NCBI GenBank assembly: GCA_035255945.1
Contig: DATEZA010000154.1
Span: 1-7,702, forward strand
Length of the DNA stretch: 7,702 nt
Direction of reading: 5' to 3'
From: JAJPHC01 sp035255945
Lineage (GTDB): Bacteria > Acidobacteriota > Thermoanaerobaculia > Gp7-AA8
Below, piece by piece: positions 1-6,708 of the stretch. Below the pieces are notes generated by a model, which was not told the DNA's origin, searched no databases, and worked only from the letters and a program-made list of their open reading frames with translations. The translations under genes and the position numbers were made by a program. Numbering within the stretch: the stretch's first letter is position 1; each line of letters starts with the position of its first letter.

Positions 1-1629
1 CAGCCAGCGCTGGATCAGGTACACGCCGGCGATGGCGATCACCAGCGGCGAGAGGATCAGGTGGAACTTCTCGAACAGGACGAAGTCCGCCAGCGTGTGC
101 AGGTTGAGGTTCTGGCGGAACGTGCCGACGAGATCGGGGAACGGCATCGACCAGACGGCGTCGATGATGTTCGGGATGGTGACGAATGAGGTGACCGCGA
201 AGTCGGCGAGCGCGCCGCGCGCGAGCAGGTAGATGACGAAGGGTGCGGCGCCGAGGGCGAGGCCGGCGAAGAAACCCTCGGTGACCGAGCGAGACGCTCG
301 ATCACTGCGGGCGAGACGCCCGCGCTCCGAGAGACGCATGAGGATCAAGACGATGACGGCGGCGGCGATTGTGTATAGGCCGATCTCGTAGCTGAAGAAG
401 AGGGCGAGGCCGGCGAAGACGCCGCTGAAGATCGCGCTCGCCCGGCTGCGGCGTTTGAGCGCGTTCCAGAAGAACGCAACCGCGGCGACCTGGAAGAACG
501 TGCGGTTGTTCTCCGCGGTCGTCCACGCGCCCATCGCGACGCAGAGCATCGCCAGCGGAATCGATTCGAACACTGCGAGGCCGAGGAACCAGATCGAGAC
601 GGCGAGGAAACCGCCGAGGATCACGCCGGCGGCGATGGAGACATCGACGGAGCGGCCGAACAGCTGCATCAGCCAGTTGTCGAGCATGCCGTCTTCGAGC
701 ATGCCGTGCAGCGGGAACGTGTCGCGATACGGGACTTTGCCGCGCAGGTAATCGGACGCCGGCCCGATCGACTCCCCTTGATGGAACAGGTCGATCGACT
801 GCACTCCCTGGGCCGTCGACGCGTAGCTCACGAGGTAGATGAGCGCGGGAAGAATGACGAACGCGCAGAGCCGCCACGCCGTGCGCGCCGAGAGCGGCTT
901 CCTGATCAGCAGCACGCCGATCAGCAGCGCGACGGCGATCGCCACGCGTGGATAGGTCACCGGAATCCAGAACAGCGGCAGGAAGGGAAGCGCGACGAGC
1001 GGAATGCCGGCCGTGACCACGCGCTCGAACGGCACCTGCGCGATGCGCGCGATGAGGAGCGCCGCGATCCAGAAGAGCGCGAGCATCGCGGCGACGAACA
1101 CGATCTCCAGGAAGAGCGTCGGGATGTGCGCGAACCGGCGGCCGGTGACGAGATAGCGGAAGAGAATCCAGGAGATCGCTTCGCAGAAGAGGAGAGCGTG
1201 GTACGGACGGAGCTCATCGCGGAACAGCGATCGCGGGATGTTCAGCAGGCGCGGCGCCGCGACGGACAGCGCGATCGGCAGAGCGAGAATCCAGCCCGCT
1301 TTTCCGGTGGTCAGATAGAAAAACGGCGCGAGCAGGTACGGCGCGAGAAAGAGGATCGCCGGAACGGTGTCCTTCGGCATCCACCGCCGGCCATAACGAT
1401 GGAACACGATCGTCAGCGGCGGGACGGTGAGGAAAAAGAGGCCGATGCCGAGGTAGTCGCGGAGCTTGGAGTAGCGAAGGATGGTGACCAGGCCGACGGC
1501 GACCGGCTTCGTCGGCGGAAGCGACGGGAAGAAGAGGGTCAGTGAAAAGAAGACGCCGGCGGCGAAGCAGAACGCGGCGGTCCAGAGGAGCGCGGAGACG
1601 ATGCGGTCAGACAACGGACGCGCGTTCAT
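1..1629 (-). CDS. Polytopic membrane protein, GT39-like (partial, C-terminus beyond window)
   Basis: Translating the minus strand from the ATG at 1629 gives 543 codons without a stop, still open at base 1. The product is strongly hydrophobic, with roughly 12-15 predicted membrane segments (for example near residues 11-34, 57-77, 89-106, 170-195, 205-242, 253-270, 330-353, 395-425, 450-471 and 525-540). A loop at 280-310 reads DLFHQGESIGPASDYL, then GKVPYRDTFPLHG. Similar loops (acidic-x-x-HxGE, GkvPYRD, HG) occur in bacterial membrane proteins annotated as glycosyltransferase family 39 or dolichyl-phosphate-mannose-type transferases, so a role in transferring sugar from a polyprenyl-phosphate donor is possible. 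About nine helices precede the loop, whereas classical GT-C enzymes carry the catalytic acid in the first outer loop, so the assignment is weak. There is no clear Shine-Dalgarno before the ATG; the start was chosen because hydrophobic sequence follows at once and repeat DNA lies upstream. A charged linker near residues 433-449 is encoded by palindromic DNA. Confidence 0.8.
   Translation of the reverse strand, partial: MNARPLSDRIVSALLWTAAFCFAAGVFFSLTLFFPSLPPTKPVAVGLVTILRYSKLRDYLGIGLFFLTVPPLTIVFHRYGRRWMPKDTVPAILFLAPYLLAPFFYLTTGKAGWILALPIALSVAAPRLLNIPRSLFRDELRPYHALLFCEAISWILFRYLVTGRRFAHIPTLFLEIVFVAAMLALFWIAALLIARIAQVPFERVVTAGIPLVALPFLPLFWIPVTYPRVAIAVALLIGVLLIRKPLSARTAWRLCAFVILPALIYLVSYASTAQGVQSIDLFHQGESIGPASDYLRGKVPYRDTFPLHGMLEDGMLDNWLMQLFGRSVDVSIAAGVILGGFLAVSIWFLGLAVFESIPLAMLCVAMGAWTTAENNRTFFQVAAVAFFWNALKRRSRASAIFSGVFAGLALFFSYEIGLYTIAAAVIVLILMRLSERGRLARSDRASRSVTEGFFAGLALGAAPFVIYLLARGALADFAVTSFVTIPNIIDAVWSMPFPDLVGTFRQNLNLHTLADFVLFEKFHLILSPLVIAIAGVYLIQRWL
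286..328. repeat. Two tandem triloop palindromes inside the membrane-protein gene
   Basis: Bases 286-300 form a 6-bp stem (CGAGCG/CGCTCG) around AGA. Bases 307-323 form a 7-bp stem (GCGGGCG/CGCCCGC) around AGA, followed by GCTCC. The design, a GC stem with a 3-base loop then CTCC, resembles the hairpins in the 1649-1758 gap. The element is in frame and encodes an Arg/Ser-rich segment, roughly residues 434-448, between two membrane helices. It looks like a dispersed palindrome tolerated in a loop. The family assignment comes from structure and memory of similar repeats, not from a search. Confidence 0.55.
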
Positions 1630-1648
1630 GCGCGCCGGAGTGTACTTC

Positions 1649-1758
1649 GGAGTGCGGCGGCCATGCCGCCGCTCCGGGGACGCGCGGCCATGCCGCGCGA
1701 GGGGCGGGCGGCATGGCCGCCCTGGGGAACAGCAGCGGCGGCATGGCCGCCGCACTCC
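1649..1758. repeat. REP/BIME-like cluster of four GC hairpins in mirror arrangement
   Basis: This fills most of the 129-bp gap between cobA-hemD and the membrane-protein gene. Four hairpins with 3-base loops are visible: 1654-1672 (8-bp stem, loop CAT), 1681-1699 (8 bp, CAT), 1706-1722 (7 bp, ATG) and 1735-1753 (8 bp, ATG). All share the core CGGC-CAT-GCCG or its reverse complement. The outer two belong to an exact 25-bp inverted repeat, 1649-1673 against 1734-1758, so the whole cluster could fold as one long cruciform. The last base, 1758, touches the TGA stop of cobA-hemD at 1761-1759. There is no T tract, so it is not a standard intrinsic terminator. It resembles REP/BIME elements mobilised by RAYT transposases; no such transposase gene is in the window. 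It may stabilise mRNA or impede read-through into the next gene. Confidence 0.85.
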
Positions 1759-3237
1759 TCAGCGCAGAGCGTCGACCACCGCATCATGCAGCGCGGCAAC
1801 GGTCGCGTTCTTCGTCTCCACTTCCGGCGTGAAGCCGTAGCGTTTGATCGCTTCGCTGGTCGTCGGTCCGATCGAGAACAGTTTTCCCGCGACCTTCATC
1901 CGCTCCTCTGCCGTCAACTTGCCGAAGAAGTTCTCGACGGTCGACGCGCTGGTGAACGTGACGGCATCGATCGAATCGAGCAGCACCCGCAGCTCGTCGA
2001 GGTCGTAGTCCGCGGCCTTCGTGCGATACGCGATGCCGAGGTCGACCTGCGTGCCGCGCTTGCGGAGCGCGTCGATCAGTTCGTCGCGGCCTTCCGCGGC
2101 ACGAATGACGGCAACGCGTTTCTCTTCCGACAGCATCGGCAGCAAGGAAATCGATCGGAACGCCTCGGGCATCAGATCGGGAACGATGCCGCGCGCGCGC
2201 AACTCGGCGGCGGTCGTGTCGCCGACCGCCGCGATCTTCGCACCGGTGAGCTTGCGCGCGTCGAAGCCGCGCTCGAGCAGACGATCGAAGAAGAACTTCA
2301 CACCGTTGACCGAGGTGAAGACATACGCATCGTAGGGACTGTCGATGACGTGATCGAGCGACTCGAATGACTCCGGCGGCGCGATCTCGATGGTCGGAAA
2401 CTGCAACACCTGCGCGCCCGACTCTTCGAGCATCTTCTTCAGCTCGGACGCCTGCTCGCGTGCACGCGTGACGACCACGCGCTTGCCGAACAGCGGCTTC
2501 GTCTCGAACCAGTTGATGGCGTCGCGCATCTTCACCACGTCGCCGACGACGATCAGCGCCGGCGTCGGGAGCTCCGCCTCCTTCACGATCGTCTCGATCG
2601 TGGAAAGCGTGCCGGTGACGCTGCGCTGTTCGCGCGTCGTCGCTTTTGAGATCACCGCGACGAGGCGATTCGGCGGCGCGCCGGACTTCGTCAAGTTGTT
2701 GACGATCGCCGGCAGATTGGCGAGGCCCATCATGAAGACGATCGTGCCGTCGAGCTGCGCGAGTGCGCCCCATTTGATGCCGGTCGATTCGTCCGCTTCG
2801 TGGCCGGTGACGAGCGTGAGCGAGGTGGCGTACGAGCGATGCGTGACCGGGATGCCGGCATAGGCGGGCCCGGCGATCGACGATGAGATACCGGGAACGA
2901 TCTCGACCGGCACGCCGGCCGCGACGAGCTCCTCTGCTTCCTCGCCGCCGCGTCCGAAGACGAACGGATCGCCGCCTTTCAATCGCACGACGCGATGGCC
3001 TTTCTTTGCTTCGTCGACGAGCAGCTGGTTGATCTGATCCTGCGGCAGCGCGTGCGCACTGGCGCGCTTGCCGACGTAGACGACGCGCGTCGACGGCGGA
3101 ATCTTCGCGGCGATCTCTTTCGAGACGAGCGCATCGAGCGCGACGACATCGGCGGTTGCGAGCAGCTCGGCGGCGCGCTGCGTCAGGAGGCCGGGATCGC
3201 CGGGGCCGGCGCCGACCAGAAAAACCTTTCCGTTCAT
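1759..3237 (-). CDS. cobA-hemD: Fused uroporphyrinogen-III C-methyltransferase / uroporphyrinogen-III synthase
   Basis: This 492-residue cytoplasmic fusion closes hydroxymethylbilane to uroporphyrinogen III (HemD half) and methylates that product twice with S-adenosylmethionine to precorrin-2 (SUMT/CobA half), the entry to siroheme, cobalamin or heme d1. The SUMT domain spans about residues 1-245: VGAGPGDPGLLT at 8-19, DALVS at 35-39, the hallmark GGDPFVFGRGGEE at 88-100, PGISS at 115-119 and GIPVTHR at 128-134. The HemD domain spans about 250-492: GKRVVVTRA, VFTSVNGV near 306-313, AVGDTTA near 337-343 and TFTSASTVENF near 427-437. The ATG at 3237-3235 overlaps the hemC stop as ATGA, with GGTGG a few bases upstream as a modest ribosome site; longer in-frame extensions run into hemC and are not real. 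The fused order is common in Firmicutes, deltaproteobacteria and Acidobacteriota. Because HemD is shared, both halves serve heme and siroheme/corrin branches. Confidence 0.95.
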   Translation of the reverse strand: MNGKVFLVGAGPGDPGLLTQRAAELLATADVVALDALVSKEIAAKIPPSTRVVYVGKRASAHALPQDQINQLLVDEAKKGHRVVRLKGGDPFVFGRGGEEAEELVAAGVPVEIVPGISSSIAGPAYAGIPVTHRSYATSLTLVTGHEADESTGIKWGALAQLDGTIVFMMGLANLPAIVNNLTKSGAPPNRLVAVISKATTREQRSVTGTLSTIETIVKEAELPTPALIVVGDVVKMRDAINWFETKPLFGKRVVVTRAREQASELKKMLEESGAQVLQFPTIEIAPPESFESLDHVIDSPYDAYVFTSVNGVKFFFDRLLERGFDARKLTGAKIAAVGDTTAAELRARGIVPDLMPEAFRSISLLPMLSEEKRVAVIRAAEGRDELIDALRKRGTQVDLGIAYRTKAADYDLDELRVLLDSIDAVTFTSASTVENFFGKLTAEERMKVAGKLFSIGPTTSEAIKRYGFTPEVETKNATVAALHDAVVDALR

Positions 3238-4064
3238 GAAGCCACCAGTTGGTCGTAGACCTCGTCCACGGTGGCGCCGCTCGCACGGACGCCATTGAAA
3301 AATGCGCGGATCGTTCCGTCCGCGGAATGCACCGCGATGCACGAATAGCAATCGAGTTGTTCGCCGAACTTCTGCAGCACGCCGCGCTCGTTGCGCGCGG
3401 CGAGCGCGCTCGGCTCGTGCGTGATCGAGCGCGCGACGGCCATCGCGAACTGATCGCCGCGCCGCGTCTCGATGGCGATGATTCCCTGCCCCGCGGCGGG
3501 AAGCAGCTCGTCGGTCGAGAAGTAGCTCGTGATCTCGGAGGCGCGGCCGAGGCGGGTGAGGCCGGCGCTGGCGAGAATGATTCCGGCGTACTGACCGGCG
3601 CGCGCCTTGTTGATGCGCGTGTCGACGTTGCCGCGGATGTCCTCGATCGTCAGCTGCGGAAAGAGCGCCTGCAGTTGCGCGCGGCGGCGCGGCGCGCTCG
3701 TACCGACGATCGAGCCTGCCGGCAGCTCCCCGATCGGGAGATTTTCCGGATGCACCCACGCGTCGCGCGGATCGGCGCGCTCGAGAAATCCGGCGAGCTC
3801 GAACTGCGCGGGAATGATCGACGGCACGTCCTTGAGGCTGTGCACCGCGATGTCGATTTCGTCGCGGTCGAGTGCTTCTTCGAGCTCTTTGATGAAGAGC
3901 CCTTTGCCGCCGATCGTGGCGAGCGAGACGTCCTGGCGCTTGTCGCCGGTCGTCTTCATCACCACGAGCTGCGGTTCGTAATCGTTCGCGCGGAGCAGCT
4001 CCGCGACGCGATTCGCCTGCCACAGCGCGAGCTGCGAGCCGCGCGTCCCGATGCGTACTTTCAT
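3234..4064 (-). CDS. hemC: Hydroxymethylbilane synthase (porphobilinogen deaminase)
   Basis: The 276-residue product polymerises four porphobilinogens into hydroxymethylbilane on a dipyrromethane cofactor in the cytosol. It opens with KVRIGTRGSQLALWQA (residues 2-17), the family signature. Further conserved parts are GDKRQD (40-45), KGLFIKELEEAL (54-65), AVHSLKDVP (73-81) with catalytic Asp79, GTSAPRRRAQL (121-131), RGNVDTR (144-150) and LPAAGQGIIAIE (188-199). The cofactor-anchoring cysteine normally sits in GGCxxPIG; here the region reads FGEQLDCYSCIAVH, with Cys239 in the expected place and a second Cys242 where proline is usual. At 276 residues it is shorter than the roughly 310 of E. coli HemC, with a reduced third domain. 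The ATG at 4064 overlaps the hemA stop (ATGA), and the gene's own stop overlaps the cobA-hemD start in the same way, so translational coupling is likely. Upstream in-frame codons lie inside hemA and lack similarity. Confidence 0.95.
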   Translation of the reverse strand: MKVRIGTRGSQLALWQANRVAELLRANDYEPQLVVMKTTGDKRQDVSLATIGGKGLFIKELEEALDRDEIDIAVHSLKDVPSIIPAQFELAGFLERADPRDAWVHPENLPIGELPAGSIVGTSAPRRRAQLQALFPQLTIEDIRGNVDTRINKARAGQYAGIILASAGLTRLGRASEITSYFSTDELLPAAGQGIIAIETRRGDQFAMAVARSITHEPSALAARNERGVLQKFGEQLDCYSCIAVHSADGTIRAFFNGVRASGATVDEVYDQLVAS

Positions 4065-5326
4065 GAACGGAGTCCGAAGATTTTCCGGATCGTCTTTCGC
4101 AGCGACTCCCGCTCCTGCGGCTCGTCGGATGCGTCCTTGAGCTGCAGGATCGGGTAGTGGAGGATCTTGTTGATCATCTGCGAGGAGAGCTGCTCGACCG
4201 CCGCGCGCTGCTCCGCCGTCATCGGTCCCATTTTGCGCAGGCACTTCTCGAGCTCCGCGGCGCGGATCTCCTCCAGGCGTCCCTGCAGCTCGAGAATCGT
4301 CGGCACGGCGTCCTGCGCGACGAGCCGTTTGCGGAACGAGTCCACTTCTTTCGCGATGATGTCGTCCGCCTGCCCTGCCTTCTTCTGGCGCAGCTCGCGA
4401 TTCGCATCGGCGACGTGCTGCAGGTCGTCGACGTTGTAGAGGTACGCACCGTCGAGGCTTGCGATGTCGGGGTTGATGTTGCGCGGCACGGAGAGATCGA
4501 TCAGGAACAGGTTGCGGTTCTTGCGTGATGCGAGTGCGCGCTCGACCTGCTGCGGCTCAACTACAAAATGCGGCGCGCCGGTCGATGCGATCACGATGTC
4601 GCACGTCGCGAGATGTTCGTCGATCGCGTTGAACTGCACGGCCCGTCCGTCGAAGCGTTCCGCCAGCTCGATCGCGCGCTCGTGCGAGCGATTGGCGACG
4701 AAGACCTGCTTCACGTGCTGGCCGTGGAGATGCTCGGCGGTCAGCTCGCCGATCTCGCCGGCGCCGAGGAGGAGGACCTGGAGGCCTTCGAGCTGGCCGA
4801 AGATTTTCTTCGCCAGCTCCACCGCGGCGTACGGAACGGAGACCGCGTTTTCGCCGATGCCGGTGTCGGTGCGCACCCGCTTCGCGACGCGCATCGTCTG
4901 TTCGTAGAGCTGGGTGAGGAGCGCGTCGAGCGTGCCGTTGTCCTGCGCGAGCTGGAACGCTTTGCGGACCTGTCCGCCGATCTGCGGCTCGCCGAGAATC
5001 ATCGAGTCGAGGCCGGAGCAGACGCGGAAGAGGTGCTTCACCACATCGCCGTAGCGAAGGATGTAGAGGTGCTTTTCGAGCTCGCTGCGCGCGGCGCCGG
5101 CACGCTGCGCCATCCAGTCCACGACCTGCGTGACGACATCTTCGTTCGGCGCGGAAAGAATCGCTTCGACGCGGTTGCACGTCGAGAGCAGCGCGACGCC
5201 GTGCAGCGGTCCGCAGCCGAGCAGCGAGGAGAGGATCTCGTCCATCTTGCGCTCGTCGATGGAGAGGCGCTCGCGCACTTCGACGGGTGCGGTGCGGTGA
5301 TTGAGGCCGACCAGCATTAATGGCAT
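4061..5326 (-). CDS. hemA: Glutamyl-tRNA reductase
   Basis: This 421-residue NADPH enzyme reduces glutamyl-tRNA(Glu) to glutamate-1-semialdehyde, the first committed step of C5-type tetrapyrrole synthesis. Family length is typical. The catalytic domain begins VGLNHRTAPVEVRE (6-19) and holds the nucleophile Cys50 in LLSTCNRVE. SGLDSMILGEPQI lies at 104-116. The nucleotide-binding glycine motif LLLGAGEIGELTA is at 185-197, followed by FVANRS (209-214), IASTGAP and FLIDLSVPRNI. The C-terminal helical dimerisation part runs from about 310 to the end. The start at 5326 gives MPLMLVGLNHR; Met4 at 5317 is a possible alternative, and a weak GGCGGG lies before 5326. It heads the hemA-hemC-cobA/hemD set (ATGA overlaps) and follows a CcsA/HemX-like gene, as in other C5 heme operons. 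The repeat hairpin ending about 17-24 nt before the start could influence expression, which is inference. Confidence 0.97.
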   Translation of the reverse strand: MPLMLVGLNHRTAPVEVRERLSIDERKMDEILSSLLGCGPLHGVALLSTCNRVEAILSAPNEDVVTQVVDWMAQRAGAARSELEKHLYILRYGDVVKHLFRVCSGLDSMILGEPQIGGQVRKAFQLAQDNGTLDALLTQLYEQTMRVAKRVRTDTGIGENAVSVPYAAVELAKKIFGQLEGLQVLLLGAGEIGELTAEHLHGQHVKQVFVANRSHERAIELAERFDGRAVQFNAIDEHLATCDIVIASTGAPHFVVEPQQVERALASRKNRNLFLIDLSVPRNINPDIASLDGAYLYNVDDLQHVADANRELRQKKAGQADDIIAKEVDSFRKRLVAQDAVPTILELQGRLEEIRAAELEKCLRKMGPMTAEQRAAVEQLSSQMINKILHYPILQLKDASDEPQERESLRKTIRKIFGLRS

Positions 5327-5342
5327 GGCACACCCGCCGGGG

Positions 5343-5427
5343 AAAACCTGAAACCTGAAACCTGAAATCTGAAGGCCGCTGCGCGAGAGGCTTCGGTTTC
5401 AGGTTTCAGGTTTCCTGTTTCAGGTTT
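5343..5427. repeat. AAACCTG heptad array facing its inverted copy, upstream of hemA
   Basis: The left arm holds heptads at 5344-5350, 5351-5357 and 5358-5364 (AAACCTG) plus a variant AAATCTG at 5365-5371. The right arm holds CGGTTT at 5394-5399, CAGGTTT at 5400-5406 and 5407-5413, a variant CCTGTTT at 5414-5420 and CAGGTTT at 5421-5427. Arms 5350-5367 and 5397-5414 are exactly complementary over 18 bases, with a GC-rich loop between. The last heptad overlaps the TAA stop of the CcsA/HemX-like gene (5428-5426). The array occupies almost the entire 99-bp leader of hemA and is A/T-richer than its surroundings. It could act as an attenuating structure, a protein-binding array or a simple mobile repeat; the sequence does not decide which. 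Confidence 0.85.
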
Positions 5428-6217
5428 AAACATGGTGGATTCCCAGCATCGCCACGACGATTGCGATGAAGGCGCCGGCGCTGACGAACATCGTGCGGCG
5501 GGTGCGATACGTGCCGCTGATGTACGACTGGAGGACGGTGGCGAAGAGGACCCAGGCGATGATGGCGCCGATCTCCTTCGTGCGCATTTCGACGATGCCC
5601 GCCGTCGTTCGGTACGACCAGAGCACGCCGGTGATCAGGCCCAGTGTGTAGACGCTGAAGCCGATGGAAAGCGCGCGGTAGCTCACGTCCTTGCAGACGT
5701 TGAGGCTCGGGATCCACTGCCAGAGGCGGCCGCGCGTTTTCGACTTCAGCGCGCGGTCCTGCAGATGCGCGAGGAGGCCGAAGGCGAGTCCGATCAGCAG
5801 CGCGGCGACGCCGGTGGTCGTCAGCAGCAGATGCGCGGTGAAGAGCCGCGAGAGGAGCTTCGGCGAATGCGCGAACGGCTCGCGCACGACGGCCGAGATC
5901 GACAGCAGGATCAGCACGAGCGGATAGACGAAAAACGACGCCGCGTGCACGCGATAGACGACGAACAGCACGATTTCGGCGAGGAAGACCAGCCAGGCGA
6001 TGAACGACGCCGTCTCCGGCAGGTTGGTGATCGGCGGATGTCCGGTGAGCGTGCAGATCGTGCCGATCCACATCGTGTGGCTGAGGAATCCGACCACCAT
6101 CAGCGCCAGCCCGGCGTGCTGCAGCCGCACTTCGCGCGCAAAGAGCGAGAGGAGCGCGACGAGCGTTCCGGCACCGTAAAACGCGAGCGCGGCGTAGAGG
6201 GTGAGGTTCGGATTCAT
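5426..6217 (-). CDS. CcsA/HemX-like integral membrane protein (cytochrome c assembly family)
   Basis: The 263-residue protein has about eight membrane helices: near 6-26, 34-54, 70-90, 94-111, 127-150, 182-201, 215-234 and 243-260. It fits the CcmC/CcsA/NrfE/HemX family (Pfam cytochrome c assembly protein). Support comes from HPPITNLPETASF at 60-72, which parallels the xxxSNLYESxxF region of CcsA, from His129 in FTAHLLLTT at a helix start, from GLAFGLLAHLQDRALK at 143-158, and from LGLITGVLW at 192-200. The tryptophan-rich WWD heme-handling loop and the WGxxWxWDPKE stretch of true cytochrome c synthase components are absent; the last is reduced to RTKEIGAIIAW. That favours a HemX-type role tuning HemA level or heme handling over heme ligation, by analogy with Bacillus HemX beside hemA. 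The ATG at 6217 overlaps the GNAT stop as ATGA. A full cytochrome assembly function cannot be excluded. Confidence 0.85.
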   Translation of the reverse strand: MNPNLTLYAALAFYGAGTLVALLSLFAREVRLQHAGLALMVVGFLSHTMWIGTICTLTGHPPITNLPETASFIAWLVFLAEIVLFVVYRVHAASFFVYPLVLILLSISAVVREPFAHSPKLLSRLFTAHLLLTTTGVAALLIGLAFGLLAHLQDRALKSKTRGRLWQWIPSLNVCKDVSYRALSIGFSVYTLGLITGVLWSYRTTAGIVEMRTKEIGAIIAWVLFATVLQSYISGTYRTRRTMFVSAGAFIAIVVAMLGIHHV

Positions 6218-6708
6218 GACGGTGTCAGCTTCTTGCAGAACACGACCTTGTCGTCTTCGATTCGATAGAAATCCTTGATGCGCGAGATCTCGTCGTAGCC
6301 GCTGCGCTGATAGAAGCGGAGCGTCGGCGCGTACGAATCCTTCGACGACGTCTCGATCAACAACATACGCCCGCGCTGGCGCCGCACCTCGTTCTCCACG
6401 AAACGAAGCAGCAACTGTCCGAAGCCCTGTCCCTGCTGTTTCGGATCGACGGCGATCCAGTAAAGGTCGAACACACCGTCGGTCAGCGGGGTCGGCCCGT
6501 AGCAGACGTAGCCCTGCACCATGCGGTTCGGTCCGCTGTCGGGATCATCGAGGACGTAGACGAAGTAATCGCCGCGCTCGGGATGCTCGAGCGCGATGTC
6601 GACGAGCTCTGCCGCGCACTTCACCTCTTCTTCAGTGAAGCGGGCGACGCCGACGAGGATTTCGTGGATACGGGCGCGGTCTTTCGGCTCGACTGGGCGG
6701 ATCTTCAT
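6214..6708 (-). CDS. GNAT family N-acetyltransferase
   Basis: This 164-residue product is predicted to move an acetyl group from acetyl-CoA to an amine on an unidentified substrate. It starts MKIRPVEPKDRARIHEIL, a usual GNAT beta1-alpha1 opening. The segment VFDLYWIAVDPKQQGQGFG (79-97) is motif A: a beta4 strand followed by the acetyl-CoA pyrophosphate loop QGQGFG (Q/RxxGxG), then a helix LLLRFVENEVRRQ. MLLIETSS (115-122) and LRFYQRSGYDE (130-140) are beta5 and the FYxxxGY motif B. The length is normal for a single domain. The start at 6708 overlaps the ATP-grasp stop (ATGA), and the stop overlaps the CcsA/HemX-like start, so the gene is translationally sandwiched. Possible partners are the ATP-grasp product (acetylating a ligated amino-acid or peptide product) or a protein N-terminus or lysine. 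The substrate is unknown. Confidence 0.92.
   Translation of the reverse strand: MKIRPVEPKDRARIHEILVGVARFTEEEVKCAAELVDIALEHPERGDYFVYVLDDPDSGPNRMVQGYVCYGPTPLTDGVFDLYWIAVDPKQQGQGFGQLLLRFVENEVRRQRGRMLLIETSSKDSYAPTLRFYQRSGYDEISRIKDFYRIEDDKVVFCKKLTPS

Noticed and set aside
302..877. 191-residue minus-strand frame at 302-877
   Set aside because: It is Arg-rich and lies out of frame within the membrane-protein gene, whose continuous frame from 1629 to 1 has helices and the GT39-like motif.
706..1545. 279-residue plus-strand frame, and similar long plus-strand frames at 3249-4157, 4568-5320 and 5432-6268
   Set aside because: These are Arg/Glu/Asp-rich antisense shadows of the membrane-protein gene, hemC, hemA and the CcsA/HemX-like gene. 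They show no domain or motif and are typical of high-GC antisense frames.
1654..1753. Intrinsic terminator after cobA-hemD
   Set aside because: The hairpins are strong, but none is followed by a T run in the direction of transcription.
1649..1758. CRISPR array
   Set aside because: There are four inverted palindromic units in about 110 bases with spacers of only 6-12 bases and no constant direct repeat-spacer pattern.
3238..4023. Possible N-terminal extension of cobA-hemD to a 754-residue protein
   Set aside because: The extension lies in hemC in another frame and is low-complexity Arg/Ala-rich. The SUMT signature begins directly after the ATG at 3237, which overlaps the hemC stop.
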